Origin: Candidatus Roizmanbacteria bacterium
GTDB taxonomy: Bacteria; Patescibacteriota; Microgenomatia; UBA1406; GWC2-37-13
Reading direction: 5' to 3'
Length of the DNA: 64,000 nucleotides
Assembly: GCA_012798265.1 (NCBI GenBank)
Contig: JAAZNM010000007.1
Location: forward strand, 1 to 64,000
Shown here: positions 26,459 to 35,258 of the stretch, piece by piece
Position numbering within the stretch: position 1 is the stretch's first letter
Layout: the number at the start of each line of letters is the position of its first letter
Program-made: the position numbers and the translations under genes
The notes under the pieces: generated by a model
What the model saw: the letters and a program-made list of their open reading frames with translations, nothing else
What the model was told of the DNA's origin: nothing
The model's database searches: none

Positions 26459-28087
26459 ATGGACAGATTTATAAACAGGACTAAAAACTTCATCTTTTCC
26501 AAACAAAGCAGTATGTTTTCATCGGCGATAATCCTTGCCGCCATGATCGTCCTCGCCAGGGTTTTTGGTTTTTTAAGATACCGCATCTTGTCCGGCTATT
26601 TCGTCAAGGAAGAGCTTGATATTTTTTTTGCCTCTTTCCGAATCCCTGACCTTATCTTCGAAATCCTGATTACCGGCGCCTTGACCACTTCATTTATACC
26701 TATTTTTATAAAATATCAAAAAAATAAAGAGGAGTTAAACAAGAACCTTTCATCCATCATCAATCTCTTCTCGCTTTTTATGCTTGTTTTTATCTCATTG
26801 ACCGTCATTTTCATCAATCAGATCATTCCGTTGATTACGCCTGGATATGACGCGGAAAAAATGGCAAAAATAATTTTTTATTCCCGTCTGCTTCTTGTCG
26901 GTCAACTGCCTTTTTTGGTTGTCGGTAATTTTTTTACCGGGATTGCTCAAGCCAACAAGAACTTTCTCCTTCCGGCGCTTGCCCCCATAATCTATAATGT
27001 CGCCATTATTATCTTTACTTATTTTTTTTCTCCGATTATCGGATTAACCGCTCCGGTCGCCGGAGTGATCGCCGGCGCTTTTTTGTTTTTCCTGATCCAA
27101 CTGCCTATAGTCAATCACGCCAACTATTCGTTTTCGCTGATAATAAAAAAAACCGAAGCCTTGACCGAGTTTATAAAGATGATCATTCCCAGATCTTTGA
27201 CAGTAATCGTCGCCCAGGTCGACGCCACCATCGACCTGACCCTGACCACTCTGCTTGGGTCAGGTGCCTATACGATATTTTACCTAGCTCAACACCTCCA
27301 ACTTTTGCCCGTCTCGGTTATCGGCATATCTTTTGGTCAAGCATCGCTCCCCTATCTTTCAGAGATCTTTCAGGAAAAAAAAATCGAAGAGTTGAAAAAG
27401 ATCGTAATCGACTCGATACTCAATCTTTTTTTCTTTGCCTTTCCAATCGCTTATTTTTTTGTAATTACCCGGACGCCCCTCGTCCGGCTTTTTTTCGGTG
27501 GAGAAAAATTTGACTGGTCGGCCACGGTAGAGACGGCTATTACTTTGTCGTGGTTTGCCGTTTCCATCCCCGCTCATACGATCTATTATTTTTTGACGCG
27601 TTGCTTTTATGCCATCTTGGACAGCCGTACCCCTTTTACTCTCAGTTTGGTGTCCATAATCATAAACCTATCGTTGAGTTTGCTTTTTATCCTTGTTCTC
27701 AAACTACCGGTCTGGTCGCTGGCCATAACTTTTTCCATTTCTATAACCGTAAACACTCTACTGCTTTTTTATATTTTCCACAGAAAAATAGGAGGATTAA
27801 ACCTGGCTTTCCTTGTCAAAGAAACGGCCAAGATGATTACGGCAACGCTTATTTCATCGGTATTTTGCTATTACCTGATGAAGTTCATGGACCAGCTGGT
27901 TTTTGATACTTCACGTACCATTAATGTTTTTTTCCTTTTGGCCACCACCGGCTTGGTGTATTTTTTGCTATACTTATTTTTAGCCTGGCTATTGGACATA
28001 AAAGAGTTTTATCTTATTTCCAAACTGATCGTAAAGGCTAAAGAATACCAAAAAAGAATAGTTGAGATATATACTAGCCATGAATAA
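26459..28087 (+). CDS. murJ: MurJ/MviN lipid II flippase
   Basis: A 542-residue MOP-superfamily protein with about 14 membrane segments that flips lipid II across the membrane. Family blocks are ILAAMIVLARVFGFLRYRILSGYFVKEELDIFFASFRIPDLIFEILITGALTTSFIPIF, GNFFTGIAQANKNFLLPALAPIIYNVAII, and RCFYAILDSRTPFTLSL. It is divergent from mraZ with only 52 nt between the start codons, and it starts a plus-strand unit with a phosphorylase gene and mltG. A weak GATAAA box lies 7 nt before the ATG. Confidence 0.95.
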   Translation: MDRFINRTKNFIFSKQSSMFSSAIILAAMIVLARVFGFLRYRILSGYFVKEELDIFFASFRIPDLIFEILITGALTTSFIPIFIKYQKNKEELNKNLSSIINLFSLFMLVFISLTVIFINQIIPLITPGYDAEKMAKIIFYSRLLLVGQLPFLVVGNFFTGIAQANKNFLLPALAPIIYNVAIIIFTYFFSPIIGLTAPVAGVIAGAFLFFLIQLPIVNHANYSFSLIIKKTEALTEFIKMIIPRSLTVIVAQVDATIDLTLTTLLGSGAYTIFYLAQHLQLLPVSVIGISFGQASLPYLSEIFQEKKIEELKKIVIDSILNLFFFAFPIAYFFVITRTPLVRLFFGGEKFDWSATVETAITLSWFAVSIPAHTIYYFLTRCFYAILDSRTPFTLSLVSIIINLSLSLLFILVLKLPVWSLAITFSISITVNTLLLFYIFHRKIGGLNLAFLVKETAKMITATLISSVFCYYLMKFMDQLVFDTSRTINVFFLLATTGLVYFLLYLFLAWLLDIKEFYLISKLIVKAKEYQKRIVEIYTSHE

Positions 28088-29336
28088 AAATCAAGGTAAA
28101 CTTGAAGCTATAAAAGCCATCCAAAAAAAACTCCTGGGCAAAAAACTCTCCTATCAGGAAATCTATACCTTGATGGACGAGATCTCCAATGACCGGTTAA
28201 GCGATGTCCTAACCACCTACTTTGTTGCCGCTTCGTTTAAGGAAGGGTTTTCTATAGATGAGCTATATCATCTGACTAAAGCCATGGTCGAAACCGGCAA
28301 CAAACTTGAGTTTTCCGGCATTGTCGCAGATAAACACTCGACCGGCGGCGTCGCCGGAGCAAGAACAACGATGATAATCGTCCCGATCGTGGCCGCGGCC
28401 GGTTTTAAAATTCCAAAACTGTCTTCAAGGGCGATCACCAGTCCTGCAGGCACGGCTGACGCCATGGAAACACTGGCTCCCGTCACCTTTACCTTAAGCA
28501 AAGTCCGCCAGATAGTCGAGAAAGTCGGTGGATGCATCGTTTGGAACGGAGCTATGGGAATAGCCCCGGCCGATGATGTCATTATCAGAGTGGAGGAGCC
28601 TTTGTCTTTTGAATCTTTCGACAAGGTAATCGTTTCAATTATGGCTAAAAAAGTGGCCGTATCCACCAATCATCTAGTTCTTGACATACCTGTCGGAAAG
28701 ACCATGAAAATCCGTCACTTTTCCGATGCCGAAAAAGTCGGTGAAAAGTTTAAGCTGTTAGGAAAAAAATTCGGCATCGAAGTTATCGTTGACATCAACC
28801 ATACCCTTGAACCGGCTGGACGGGGTGTCGGTCCGACTCTTGAAGCCAACGACGCCCTACAAGTACTGGAACAACATTCTTTCAGACCGCTGAAATTGGA
28901 GGCCAAAGCATTAAGATTGGCCGGCAAACTGCTTGATATATGTTACAAAGACAACAAACAAAACAAAAACGGCGAAGAAGAAGCCTTTAAGATACTGACG
29001 TCGGGACTGGCCTTAAGGAAGTTCAGGGAGATAATCAAAGTTCAAGGAGGCGACGATCAGGTCTCTTCTCATTTTTTCAAAATGAAGGCCCATCGGAAAG
29101 ACATAAAAAGCATCCGCGCCGGCAACATTGAAGAAATAAACAACTACAACCTGAATATGATCGCCAAAATACTCGGGGCGCCGACAGAAAAAGAAGCGGG
29201 AATTTACCTCGTTAAGAAACTTGACGAAAAGATCAGCCGTAATGAGGTACTGTTAAGTCTCTATTCTACCGACAGGTACCGTCTTAAAGAAGCCGAAGAA
29301 ACCCTAAAGAATTTTCCTATTTATAAAATTGAGTAA
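28080..29336 (+). CDS. AMP phosphorylase/thymidine phosphorylase-family enzyme
   Basis: A 418-residue nucleoside phosphorylase of the DeoA superfamily. The phosphate and base site reads KHSTGGVAGARTTMIIVPIVAAAGF then KLSSRAITSPAGTADAMETLAPV. The SSRAITSPAGTADxME form is typical of archaeal AMP phosphorylases, whereas pyrimidine phosphorylases have SGRGLGHTGGTLDKLE. AMP phosphorylase converts AMP to adenine and ribose-1,5-bisphosphate, the entry to the type III RuBisCO nucleotide pathway. The usual N-terminal extension of archaeal AMP phosphorylases is missing, so substrate is uncertain. The ATG at 28080 overlaps the murJ stop by 8 nt. Confidence 0.8.
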   Translation: MNKNQGKLEAIKAIQKKLLGKKLSYQEIYTLMDEISNDRLSDVLTTYFVAASFKEGFSIDELYHLTKAMVETGNKLEFSGIVADKHSTGGVAGARTTMIIVPIVAAAGFKIPKLSSRAITSPAGTADAMETLAPVTFTLSKVRQIVEKVGGCIVWNGAMGIAPADDVIIRVEEPLSFESFDKVIVSIMAKKVAVSTNHLVLDIPVGKTMKIRHFSDAEKVGEKFKLLGKKFGIEVIVDINHTLEPAGRGVGPTLEANDALQVLEQHSFRPLKLEAKALRLAGKLLDICYKDNKQNKNGEEEAFKILTSGLALRKFREIIKVQGGDDQVSSHFFKMKAHRKDIKSIRAGNIEEINNYNLNMIAKILGAPTEKEAGIYLVKKLDEKISRNEVLLSLYSTDRYRLKEAEETLKNFPIYKIE

Positions 29337-29339
29337 AAT
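29334..29339 (+). promoter_or_regulatory. -10 box of mltG
   Basis: TAAAAT ends 6 nt before the mltG ATG and overlaps the upstream stop codon. No clear -35 is seen. The spacing predicts a leaderless mRNA. Confidence 0.4.
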
Positions 29340-29345
29340 ATATTT

Positions 29346-30308
29346 ATGAAAAAAATACTGTTTTTCTTCATGGTCATCGCTTTTATCGGTTTGGGATTTT
29401 TTTTGTTTTTTAAAGAAGGAGCTCTGGCCGTCAATAAAACTGACAAAAGCAACAAGATCTTTGTCATTCGAAAAGGTGAGGGTTTGAATCAGATTGCCAA
29501 CAACCTGGCTTCCTCGGGACTGATTAGGAACAAAATAGTCTTTTATCTGATAGTTAAACAGATGGGGATTGAAAAAAAGATCCAGGCCGGAGATTTCCGC
29601 CTTTCTCCATCCATGGATGCTTATAAAATCGCCCAGTCACTCACACACGGAACGCTCGATAACTGGGTAACCATAATCGAAGGTCTACGCAAGGAAGAGA
29701 TCGCCCAAATAATCTCCCAAGCCTTTGATATCCCCGAAACAGATTTTCTCAAATTGGCCGATGAGGGATATCTTTTTCCCGATACCTATCTTATTCCGAG
29801 AGAGGCAACCAGCGGATCAATCATAAAGATCCTGACCGATAATTTTGTCAGGCGCTTCAGCGATCAGTTGAAGCTTGAGGCCAAAGCAAAAAATCTAAGC
29901 GAAAAAGAAGTTTTGATTTTGGCTTCCCTGGTTGAAAAAGAAGCAAAAACTTACGACGACAAGGTCCAAGTAGCCGGAATAATTCTTAAAAGACTGAAAA
30001 ACGACTGGCCTCTTCAGATAGACGCCACCGTCCAATACGCATTAGGTTACCAATCCAACGAAAAAACCTGGTGGAAAAAAAATCTGACCCAGGAAGATCT
30101 CGAGATCGACTCGCCCTATAACACCAGGAAAAACAAGGGTTTGCCGCCGGGACCGATCTGCAATCCCGGCCTTGACTCGATCAAAGCGGTAATCTACGGA
30201 AACCAACAAACTCCCTATTGGTACTATATATCTGATACAAAGGGAAGGATGCATTACGCCAAGACCCTTGAGGGACACGAGACCAATATAAAGAAGTATC
30301 TTTATTGA
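29346..30308 (+). CDS. mltG: MltG, endolytic peptidoglycan transglycosylase
   Basis: A 320-residue YceG-like protein that cleaves nascent glycan strands and sets their length. An N-terminal membrane anchor (residues 3-21) is followed by a LysM-like region (FVIRKGEGLNQIANNLASSGLI) and the catalytic domain with LASLVEKEAKTYDDKVQVAGIILKRL (catalytic Glu in VEKEA), SPYNTRKNKGLPPGPICNPGLDSIKAVI and YWYYISDTKGRMHYAKTLEGHETNI. It ends in a 7-nt overlap with convergent ftsK. Confidence 0.95.
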   Translation: MKKILFFFMVIAFIGLGFFLFFKEGALAVNKTDKSNKIFVIRKGEGLNQIANNLASSGLIRNKIVFYLIVKQMGIEKKIQAGDFRLSPSMDAYKIAQSLTHGTLDNWVTIIEGLRKEEIAQIISQAFDIPETDFLKLADEGYLFPDTYLIPREATSGSIIKILTDNFVRRFSDQLKLEAKAKNLSEKEVLILASLVEKEAKTYDDKVQVAGIILKRLKNDWPLQIDATVQYALGYQSNEKTWWKKNLTQEDLEIDSPYNTRKNKGLPPGPICNPGLDSIKAVIYGNQQTPYWYYISDTKGRMHYAKTLEGHETNIKKYLY

Positions 30309-32434
30309 ACTATTTCTTCTGTTTCGGGAGTAACTGTCGCCGTATTCATCCTTTTGATGACTTCCCGGGGTTTGGATCCTTCAGCCGGACTGACATAACC
30401 TGCCGCCTCCAGTTGATCCAGTAATCTGGCCGCTCTGGCATAACCTATCGAAAGTCGTCGCTGCAAAAGCGAGGCAGAAGCCTTATCATGCTGCATTATG
30501 ATCTCAACTGCCTTGTCGAAAAGTTGATCCTTATCAGTACCGTTTACAACCATTGTTCCGCCGCGTCCTTTACTTATGGCTACTTCCTGTTCAGTAATCT
30601 CTTCGGTATAATGTACCTCCGGTGTTTGTATCTTCAGAAATTTGACTAACTGGTTTACCTCTTTTTCGGTGATATAGGGCCCTTGAATACGGCGTGGTTT
30701 AGCTTGATCAGGCGGCAAAAACAACATATCTCCTTTTCCGAGAAGTTTTTCGGCCCCAGGCATATCGATAATAACCCTTGAATCAATCATTGACGATACG
30801 TTAAAAGCAACCCTCGTCGGAATATTCGCCTTCATCAATCCGGTTATGACATCTACCGAAGGCCTTTGAGTCGCCAGCAAAAGATGAATACCGGTCGCCC
30901 GAGCCATCTGGGCTATTCTGGTAATCAGCTCCTCAGCCTCTCCCGGGGCAAAGATCATCAGATCGGCCAACTCGTCGATAACGAAAAGAATATAGGGTTT
31001 TTTCTCAACTCCTTCAAGAGCGTTATAACCTTCGATGTTTCTTACTTTGGCTAAAGCAAAGTCTTTGTAGCGTTGTTCCATCTCTTTGACGGTCCACTGG
31101 AGAGCCGAGATAATCTTATCCGGCTCAACCACTACCTCGGTCAAAAGGTGGGGAATACCATTATATAAAGTTAACTCCACCCGCTTAGGATCAACCAAAA
31201 TCATTCTCAATTCGTCGGGTTTGGTCCTAAAAAGGAAGGTGCAGATCCAAGAGTTGAGGAGAATCGATTTACCGGCGCCGGTAGTCCCGGCGATAAGAAC
31301 ATGGGGCATCTTGTTGATCGTGGACGCCTGTATCTGACCGGAAACATCTTTTCCCAAAGGCACCAACAAAGGATCGTTATTATTGTTGAATATAGACTGG
31401 GATAAAAGTTCTTTTAAGGTAACGATCTCCGGTTTAAGGTTGGGGATCTCTATTCCCACCAAAGAACGGCCGGGGATCGGGGCCTCGATCCTTACCTGAC
31501 CGGTTGAAGCCGCCAGAGCCAGAGCCAGATCGTTGCTAAGGGCGGTTATTTTTGCCAAACGCGTGCCTGTCGTGATCTCAAGGGCATACTGGGTGACTGA
31601 CGGACCGCGATTGACTTCGGAAACTCTGGCCCGGATGCCAAAACTGTCAAGAGTCTTTTCGATGATGTGGGCGTTTTTGTTAACGTCTCCCCGATCGGCT
31701 TCCTTTTGATTGATATCGGCCAGTAACGTCAAGGGCGGATAGACCCAAGTCGATTTCACAGAAGGAGAGAGCGGTTTGATCAAAAATTGTTTTGACCCGG
31801 CCGGAGTCGGTTTTGACAAGGTGGGAGACATGTTGGATAATGCCGGTTGAGAAACATTCTTGGTCTCAGCGCTTTTATCTTGGATAAACTCTTTTTTATC
31901 GTCGGCTTTTTTATCCCCTTTAGCCGATCTCTTTTCCGAAGCGGCCCTGAAAAGATAGTTTTGGATAAACATCAACGCTCCCTTTACCAGATTAAAAACA
32001 AATATAACAAAAACATCAATTGATGTATCGAGGAAAAGCACCAGACCGATGATAAACACTATCCCCAAAATCAATATCGCTCCGGCCAAGGAAAAATCAA
32101 GATTGAGATTCTCAAAAACAATCTTACCGAAACTGCCGCTTTGAAAAACGCCCAGCAAAGAAAAAAATATGAAGATGCTACCAATCGTGATGTTCGGCTT
32201 AACCAATTTAAGTTTTTTCGTGTTGAAAAAATGGGCCGAAATAAGCAGGGTTATTACCGGAACAAAGATTGACAGGCCGCCAAGGTTTTCAATCAGACTA
32301 TCATTGATCAAACCGAGGACCTTTCCGTTGTCGGAAGAAGAAAAGCTTTTCAAAAAAGACAGACCCAAAATCACCGATAATCCGATAAGCATAAAACCAA
32401 AGATGTTGAAGACCGTTTTTTTATTGATCTTCAT
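30302..32434 (-). CDS. ftsK: FtsK/SpoIIIE DNA translocase
   Basis: A 710-residue DNA pump for chromosome clearance at the septum. The N-terminal part has four predicted membrane segments (to about residue 165), a linker, then the motor with LVPLGKDVSGQIQASTINKMPHVLIAGTTGAGKSILLNS (Walker A) and ILFVIDELADLMIFAPGEAEELI (Walker B), and a C-terminal gamma winged-helix domain (about 640-700, LLQRRLSIGYARAARLLDQLEAAGYV) that reads polar DNA motifs. The ATG at 32434 is chosen over a TTG at 32440. It converges on mltG with a 7-nt overlap. Confidence 0.96.
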   Translation of the reverse strand: MKINKKTVFNIFGFMLIGLSVILGLSFLKSFSSSDNGKVLGLINDSLIENLGGLSIFVPVITLLISAHFFNTKKLKLVKPNITIGSIFIFFSLLGVFQSGSFGKIVFENLNLDFSLAGAILILGIVFIIGLVLFLDTSIDVFVIFVFNLVKGALMFIQNYLFRAASEKRSAKGDKKADDKKEFIQDKSAETKNVSQPALSNMSPTLSKPTPAGSKQFLIKPLSPSVKSTWVYPPLTLLADINQKEADRGDVNKNAHIIEKTLDSFGIRARVSEVNRGPSVTQYALEITTGTRLAKITALSNDLALALAASTGQVRIEAPIPGRSLVGIEIPNLKPEIVTLKELLSQSIFNNNNDPLLVPLGKDVSGQIQASTINKMPHVLIAGTTGAGKSILLNSWICTFLFRTKPDELRMILVDPKRVELTLYNGIPHLLTEVVVEPDKIISALQWTVKEMEQRYKDFALAKVRNIEGYNALEGVEKKPYILFVIDELADLMIFAPGEAEELITRIAQMARATGIHLLLATQRPSVDVITGLMKANIPTRVAFNVSSMIDSRVIIDMPGAEKLLGKGDMLFLPPDQAKPRRIQGPYITEKEVNQLVKFLKIQTPEVHYTEEITEQEVAISKGRGGTMVVNGTDKDQLFDKAVEIIMQHDKASASLLQRRLSIGYARAARLLDQLEAAGYVSPAEGSKPREVIKRMNTATVTPETEEIVQ

Positions 32435-32482
32435 CTTCAAAAAAGGCAGTTTCAGCAGACTTTTTCTTCTCGCAATATTTTA

Positions 32483-32511
32483 ATTGTAGATTAAAGGCTT
32501 TGGAAAATCAA
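32483..32511 (-). promoter_or_regulatory. ftsK promoter
   Basis: Minus strand: TTGATT (32506-32511), a 17-nt spacer and TACAAT (32483-32488). An overlapping TAAAAT lies at 32477-32482. The predicted leader is about 36-45 nt, so ftsK differs from the leaderless genes nearby. Confidence 0.5.
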
Positions 32512-32530
32512 TCAAGAAGGCCAAGAAATA

Positions 32531-34618
32531 TTATTTAAGCATCTGAAGATTAATCCTACCTTGATTATCGATCTCTATGACCTTAACCTTTACCTTCTGG
32601 CCAACCTTTACGACCTTGGTTGCATCTTTGACAAAACCCATTCCCAGTTTTGATACGTGGATCAACCCTTCTTTACCGGGAAAAAGTTCGACAAACGGAC
32701 CGAAGGCTAATACCCTTTTGATTTCGCCGACAAACTCTTCACCGACCTGGACTTCCCGGGTAATGTTTTCGATTGTCTTGACTGCCTCGTCAACTTTTTC
32801 TTTATTAAGACCGGTTATCGTCACCCGACCGTCATCTGAGACATCTATCTCGGTATCGGTTTTGGCAATCAACGAGCGAATATTGCGTCCACCAGGACCG
32901 ATTATCTCACCTATCTTCTCTTGAGGTGGAGTCAACACAACTACCTTTGGGGCAAAACGGGAAATCTCTTCCCTGGGTTTTTCAATACCTAGCTTCATTT
33001 TTTCCAAAATAAAAAGACGGGCTGTCTTGGCTTTTTCGAGCGTTTCTTCGATCATCTTCTCGGTCAATCCGCTATTTTTAACATCAAGTTGTATGGCAGT
33101 AACTCCACTAACCGTCCCGGCTACCTTAAAATCCATGTCGCCGGAGAAATCTTCGATACCGGCAATATCTGTAAGAATAACGTAATCGTTGTCTGAGCGA
33201 CTCATCATACCGACAGCAATACCGGCTACAGGAGATTTTATCGGAACACCGGCATCCATCAAAGCCAGGGTGGAACCGCAGGTAGAGGCCATCGAGGTCG
33301 AGCCGTTGGAAGACATCACTTCGGAAACGACTCTTATTGTATAGGGAAACTCTTTATTTGAGGGGAGCACCGGTTCGATGGCTTTTTCCGCCAACGCACC
33401 GTGGCCGATCTCCCGGCGTGACGGAAAACCAACCCGGCCGGTTTCTCCAACAGAATAAGGCGGCATATAATAATGATGTATATAGCTTTTTGCCGCTTCA
33501 CCCTCCGGGCTTTCGATCAACTGTTCAAGCTGAGGTGCCCCTAAGGTAACTATCGACAGAACTTGGGTATCTCCCCGATGGAAAAGACCCGATCCATGAG
33601 TTCGGGGCAGTATGGAGACTTCTGCTCCAATCTCCCTGATCTGGTCCGGACTTCGACCGTCGATTCTTTTTTTGGTTTTAATAACCTTTTCCCTGACGGT
33701 CTGTTTACTAAGATAATCAATGACTTTTATGATCTTTTTCCTTTCAAACTCTTCTTTGTACTTTTCCATCACCTCATCAACTATCACCTCAAGAGCTTCA
33801 CCGTCATCAAACTCTTTTTCCGCCTTTTTGAGGATCATTTGGTCTATGTGTTTCTGGTAATCTTTTTTCAATATTTTTATGATCTTTTCGTCAAACACGT
33901 TGTCGTTAAAAGTTTCTTTTGGCCGACCGGCTTTTTTGCGAAGAGATTCAATGAATTTGACTATCCGTAAGTTTTCCTTTCTGGATAAGATTATTCCCTG
34001 CTTGATGATATCTTCCGACAACTCCTCTGATTTTGTTTCGATCATGATCACTTTGTCCTTATCGGTCGATGAAACCACCAGATCCAACGCCGAATATCTC
34101 ATGTCGTCTTCGGTCGGGTTGGTGATGTAGGAACCGACATCTTTATCCTTTACGTAACCGACTCTCATCGTACTGATTGGACCGTTCCAAGGAATGGACG
34201 AGATATGAAGAGCGGCCGAGGTGGCAATCGCCGCCAAGATCTCAGGCGAATTTATGCCGTCGACCGACAGCAAGGTAATGATCACCTGAACGTCTTTTCT
34301 GTATCCTTTTGGAAACAGGGGGCGGATAGAACGGTCGATCAATCTAGCCTTAAGAACGGCGTCGTCCGACGGTCGTCCTTCCCTTTTTACCCAACGGGAG
34401 CCTTTTATCCGACCACCGGCATAAAGTTTTTCCACATACTCAACTTGCAAGGGAACAAAATCTATGTCTTCGTGCTCTTTTCCGGTCGTTACCGTCACCA
34501 AAACGCAGGTATCACCTAAACGACCGAAAACAGAGGTGGTAGCGGCTTTGGCGAGTTTACCAGTCTGAAGAGTTAATTTTTGACCGTTTATTTCCAACGA
34601 GTCTTCGAGAATATTCAT
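32531..34618 (-). CDS. pnp: Polynucleotide phosphorylase
   Basis: A 695-residue 3'-5' phosphorolytic exoribonuclease of the RNA degradosome. Two RNase PH-like domains are seen (first with LVTVTTGKEHEDIDFVPLQVEY and GRPSDDAVLKARLIDRSIRPLFPKGY; second with GSGLFHRGDTQVLSIVTLG and GDMDFKVAGTVSGVTAIQLDVK), then a KH domain (EKIGEIIGPGGRNIRSLIAKT) and an S1 domain (GEEFVGEIKRVLAFGPFVELFPGKEGLIHVSKLG). It follows rpsO by 8 nt, the usual bacterial rpsO-pnp operon. Confidence 0.97.
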   Translation of the reverse strand: MNILEDSLEINGQKLTLQTGKLAKAATTSVFGRLGDTCVLVTVTTGKEHEDIDFVPLQVEYVEKLYAGGRIKGSRWVKREGRPSDDAVLKARLIDRSIRPLFPKGYRKDVQVIITLLSVDGINSPEILAAIATSAALHISSIPWNGPISTMRVGYVKDKDVGSYITNPTEDDMRYSALDLVVSSTDKDKVIMIETKSEELSEDIIKQGIILSRKENLRIVKFIESLRKKAGRPKETFNDNVFDEKIIKILKKDYQKHIDQMILKKAEKEFDDGEALEVIVDEVMEKYKEEFERKKIIKVIDYLSKQTVREKVIKTKKRIDGRSPDQIREIGAEVSILPRTHGSGLFHRGDTQVLSIVTLGAPQLEQLIESPEGEAAKSYIHHYYMPPYSVGETGRVGFPSRREIGHGALAEKAIEPVLPSNKEFPYTIRVVSEVMSSNGSTSMASTCGSTLALMDAGVPIKSPVAGIAVGMMSRSDNDYVILTDIAGIEDFSGDMDFKVAGTVSGVTAIQLDVKNSGLTEKMIEETLEKAKTARLFILEKMKLGIEKPREEISRFAPKVVVLTPPQEKIGEIIGPGGRNIRSLIAKTDTEIDVSDDGRVTITGLNKEKVDEAVKTIENITREVQVGEEFVGEIKRVLAFGPFVELFPGKEGLIHVSKLGMGFVKDATKVVKVGQKVKVKVIEIDNQGRINLQMLK

Positions 34619-34626
34619 TTATTGAG

Positions 34627-34896
34627 TTATTTTTTCAGGGCTAATTTCTGAATTAATTTTTTGTACCTTTTTTCGTCGAGCTTCTGAAGATAATTAAGGA
34701 TTCTTCTTCTTTTGGCTATAACTTTAAGAAGACCCCGTCGTGAATGATTGTCTTTTTTGTTAATATCCAGATGCTCACTAAGCTTCATTATCTTGTGGGT
34801 AAGCAGGGCAACCTGAACTTCCGGCGAACCGGTATCCCCTTTTTTCTGTGCAAATGACTCGATAATTTTTTGTTTGTCGTCTGGCAGTGTTACCAT
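34627..34896 (-). CDS. rpsO: 30S ribosomal protein uS15
   Basis: An 89-residue uS15, which binds the 16S rRNA central domain. The signatures [52 protein letters not shown] are unambiguous. It is first in an operon with pnp, with an excellent promoter and an 8-nt gap from -10 to ATG. Confidence 0.98.
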   Translation of the reverse strand: MVTLPDDKQKIIESFAQKKGDTGSPEVQVALLTHKIMKLSEHLDINKKDNHSRRGLLKVIAKRRRILNYLQKLDEKRYKKLIQKLALKK

Positions 34897-34904
34897 AAAA
34901 AAAG

Positions 34905-34933
34905 ATTATAATTGATAAGGGTAAAAGTTTCAA
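34905..34933 (-). promoter_or_regulatory. rpsO-pnp promoter with symmetric -10
   Basis: Minus strand: TTGAAA (34928-34933), a 17-nt spacer, TATAAT (34905-34910), 8 nt to the ATG. On the plus strand TATAAT also reads at 34907-34912, so the 8-bp palindrome ATTATAAT could fire in both directions. Confidence 0.75.
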
Positions 34934-34944
34934 CCGCTTTTTAC

Positions 34945-35226
34945 ATGTTAAGTAAAACCGTTCCGGCTTTATTTCTTTTAGGAATCCTTGCTTATATGCT
35001 ATTTTTTATACCTCCTAAGAATATTCTGGCGGTAACCGTCTTCATAACAATTTTGGCCTGGTGTATTTATATACTATTAAGACTGTTCCTAAACAGGAAA
35101 GACAGTTTGCTCATTTCTTTATTCTTTTCTTTTTTGCTGATGGCCAATTATGTCGCAGGTTTTGATTTGGTCAATTTTTTTCTGATCACATCTCTTTTTG
35201 TTGCCTTAAAAATCTGGCTTCGTTAA
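34945..35226 (+). CDS. Small hydrophobic membrane protein
   Basis: A 93-residue protein of unknown function with four predicted membrane segments (about 5-22, 28-50, 56-74, 76-92) and few charged residues. No family was recognised. The ATG at 34945 is used; a TTG at 34912 lies within the -10 box and is unlikely. It sits 32 nt upstream of the class A PBP gene on the same strand, divergent from rpsO, which suggests but does not show a link to cell wall synthesis. Confidence 0.6.
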   Translation: MLSKTVPALFLLGILAYMLFFIPPKNILAVTVFITILAWCIYILLRLFLNRKDSLLISLFFSFLLMANYVAGFDLVNFFLITSLFVALKIWLR

Positions 35227-35251
35227 AATACCAGCAATAATTTGTTAGAAT
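35223..35251 (+). promoter_or_regulatory. Promoter of the class A PBP gene
   Basis: TTAAAA (35223-35228), a 17-nt spacer, TAGAAT (35246-35251), then 7 nt to the ATG. The -35 is a moderate match; the spacing predicts a leaderless mRNA. Confidence 0.5.
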
Positions 35252-35258
35252 ATTTTTT

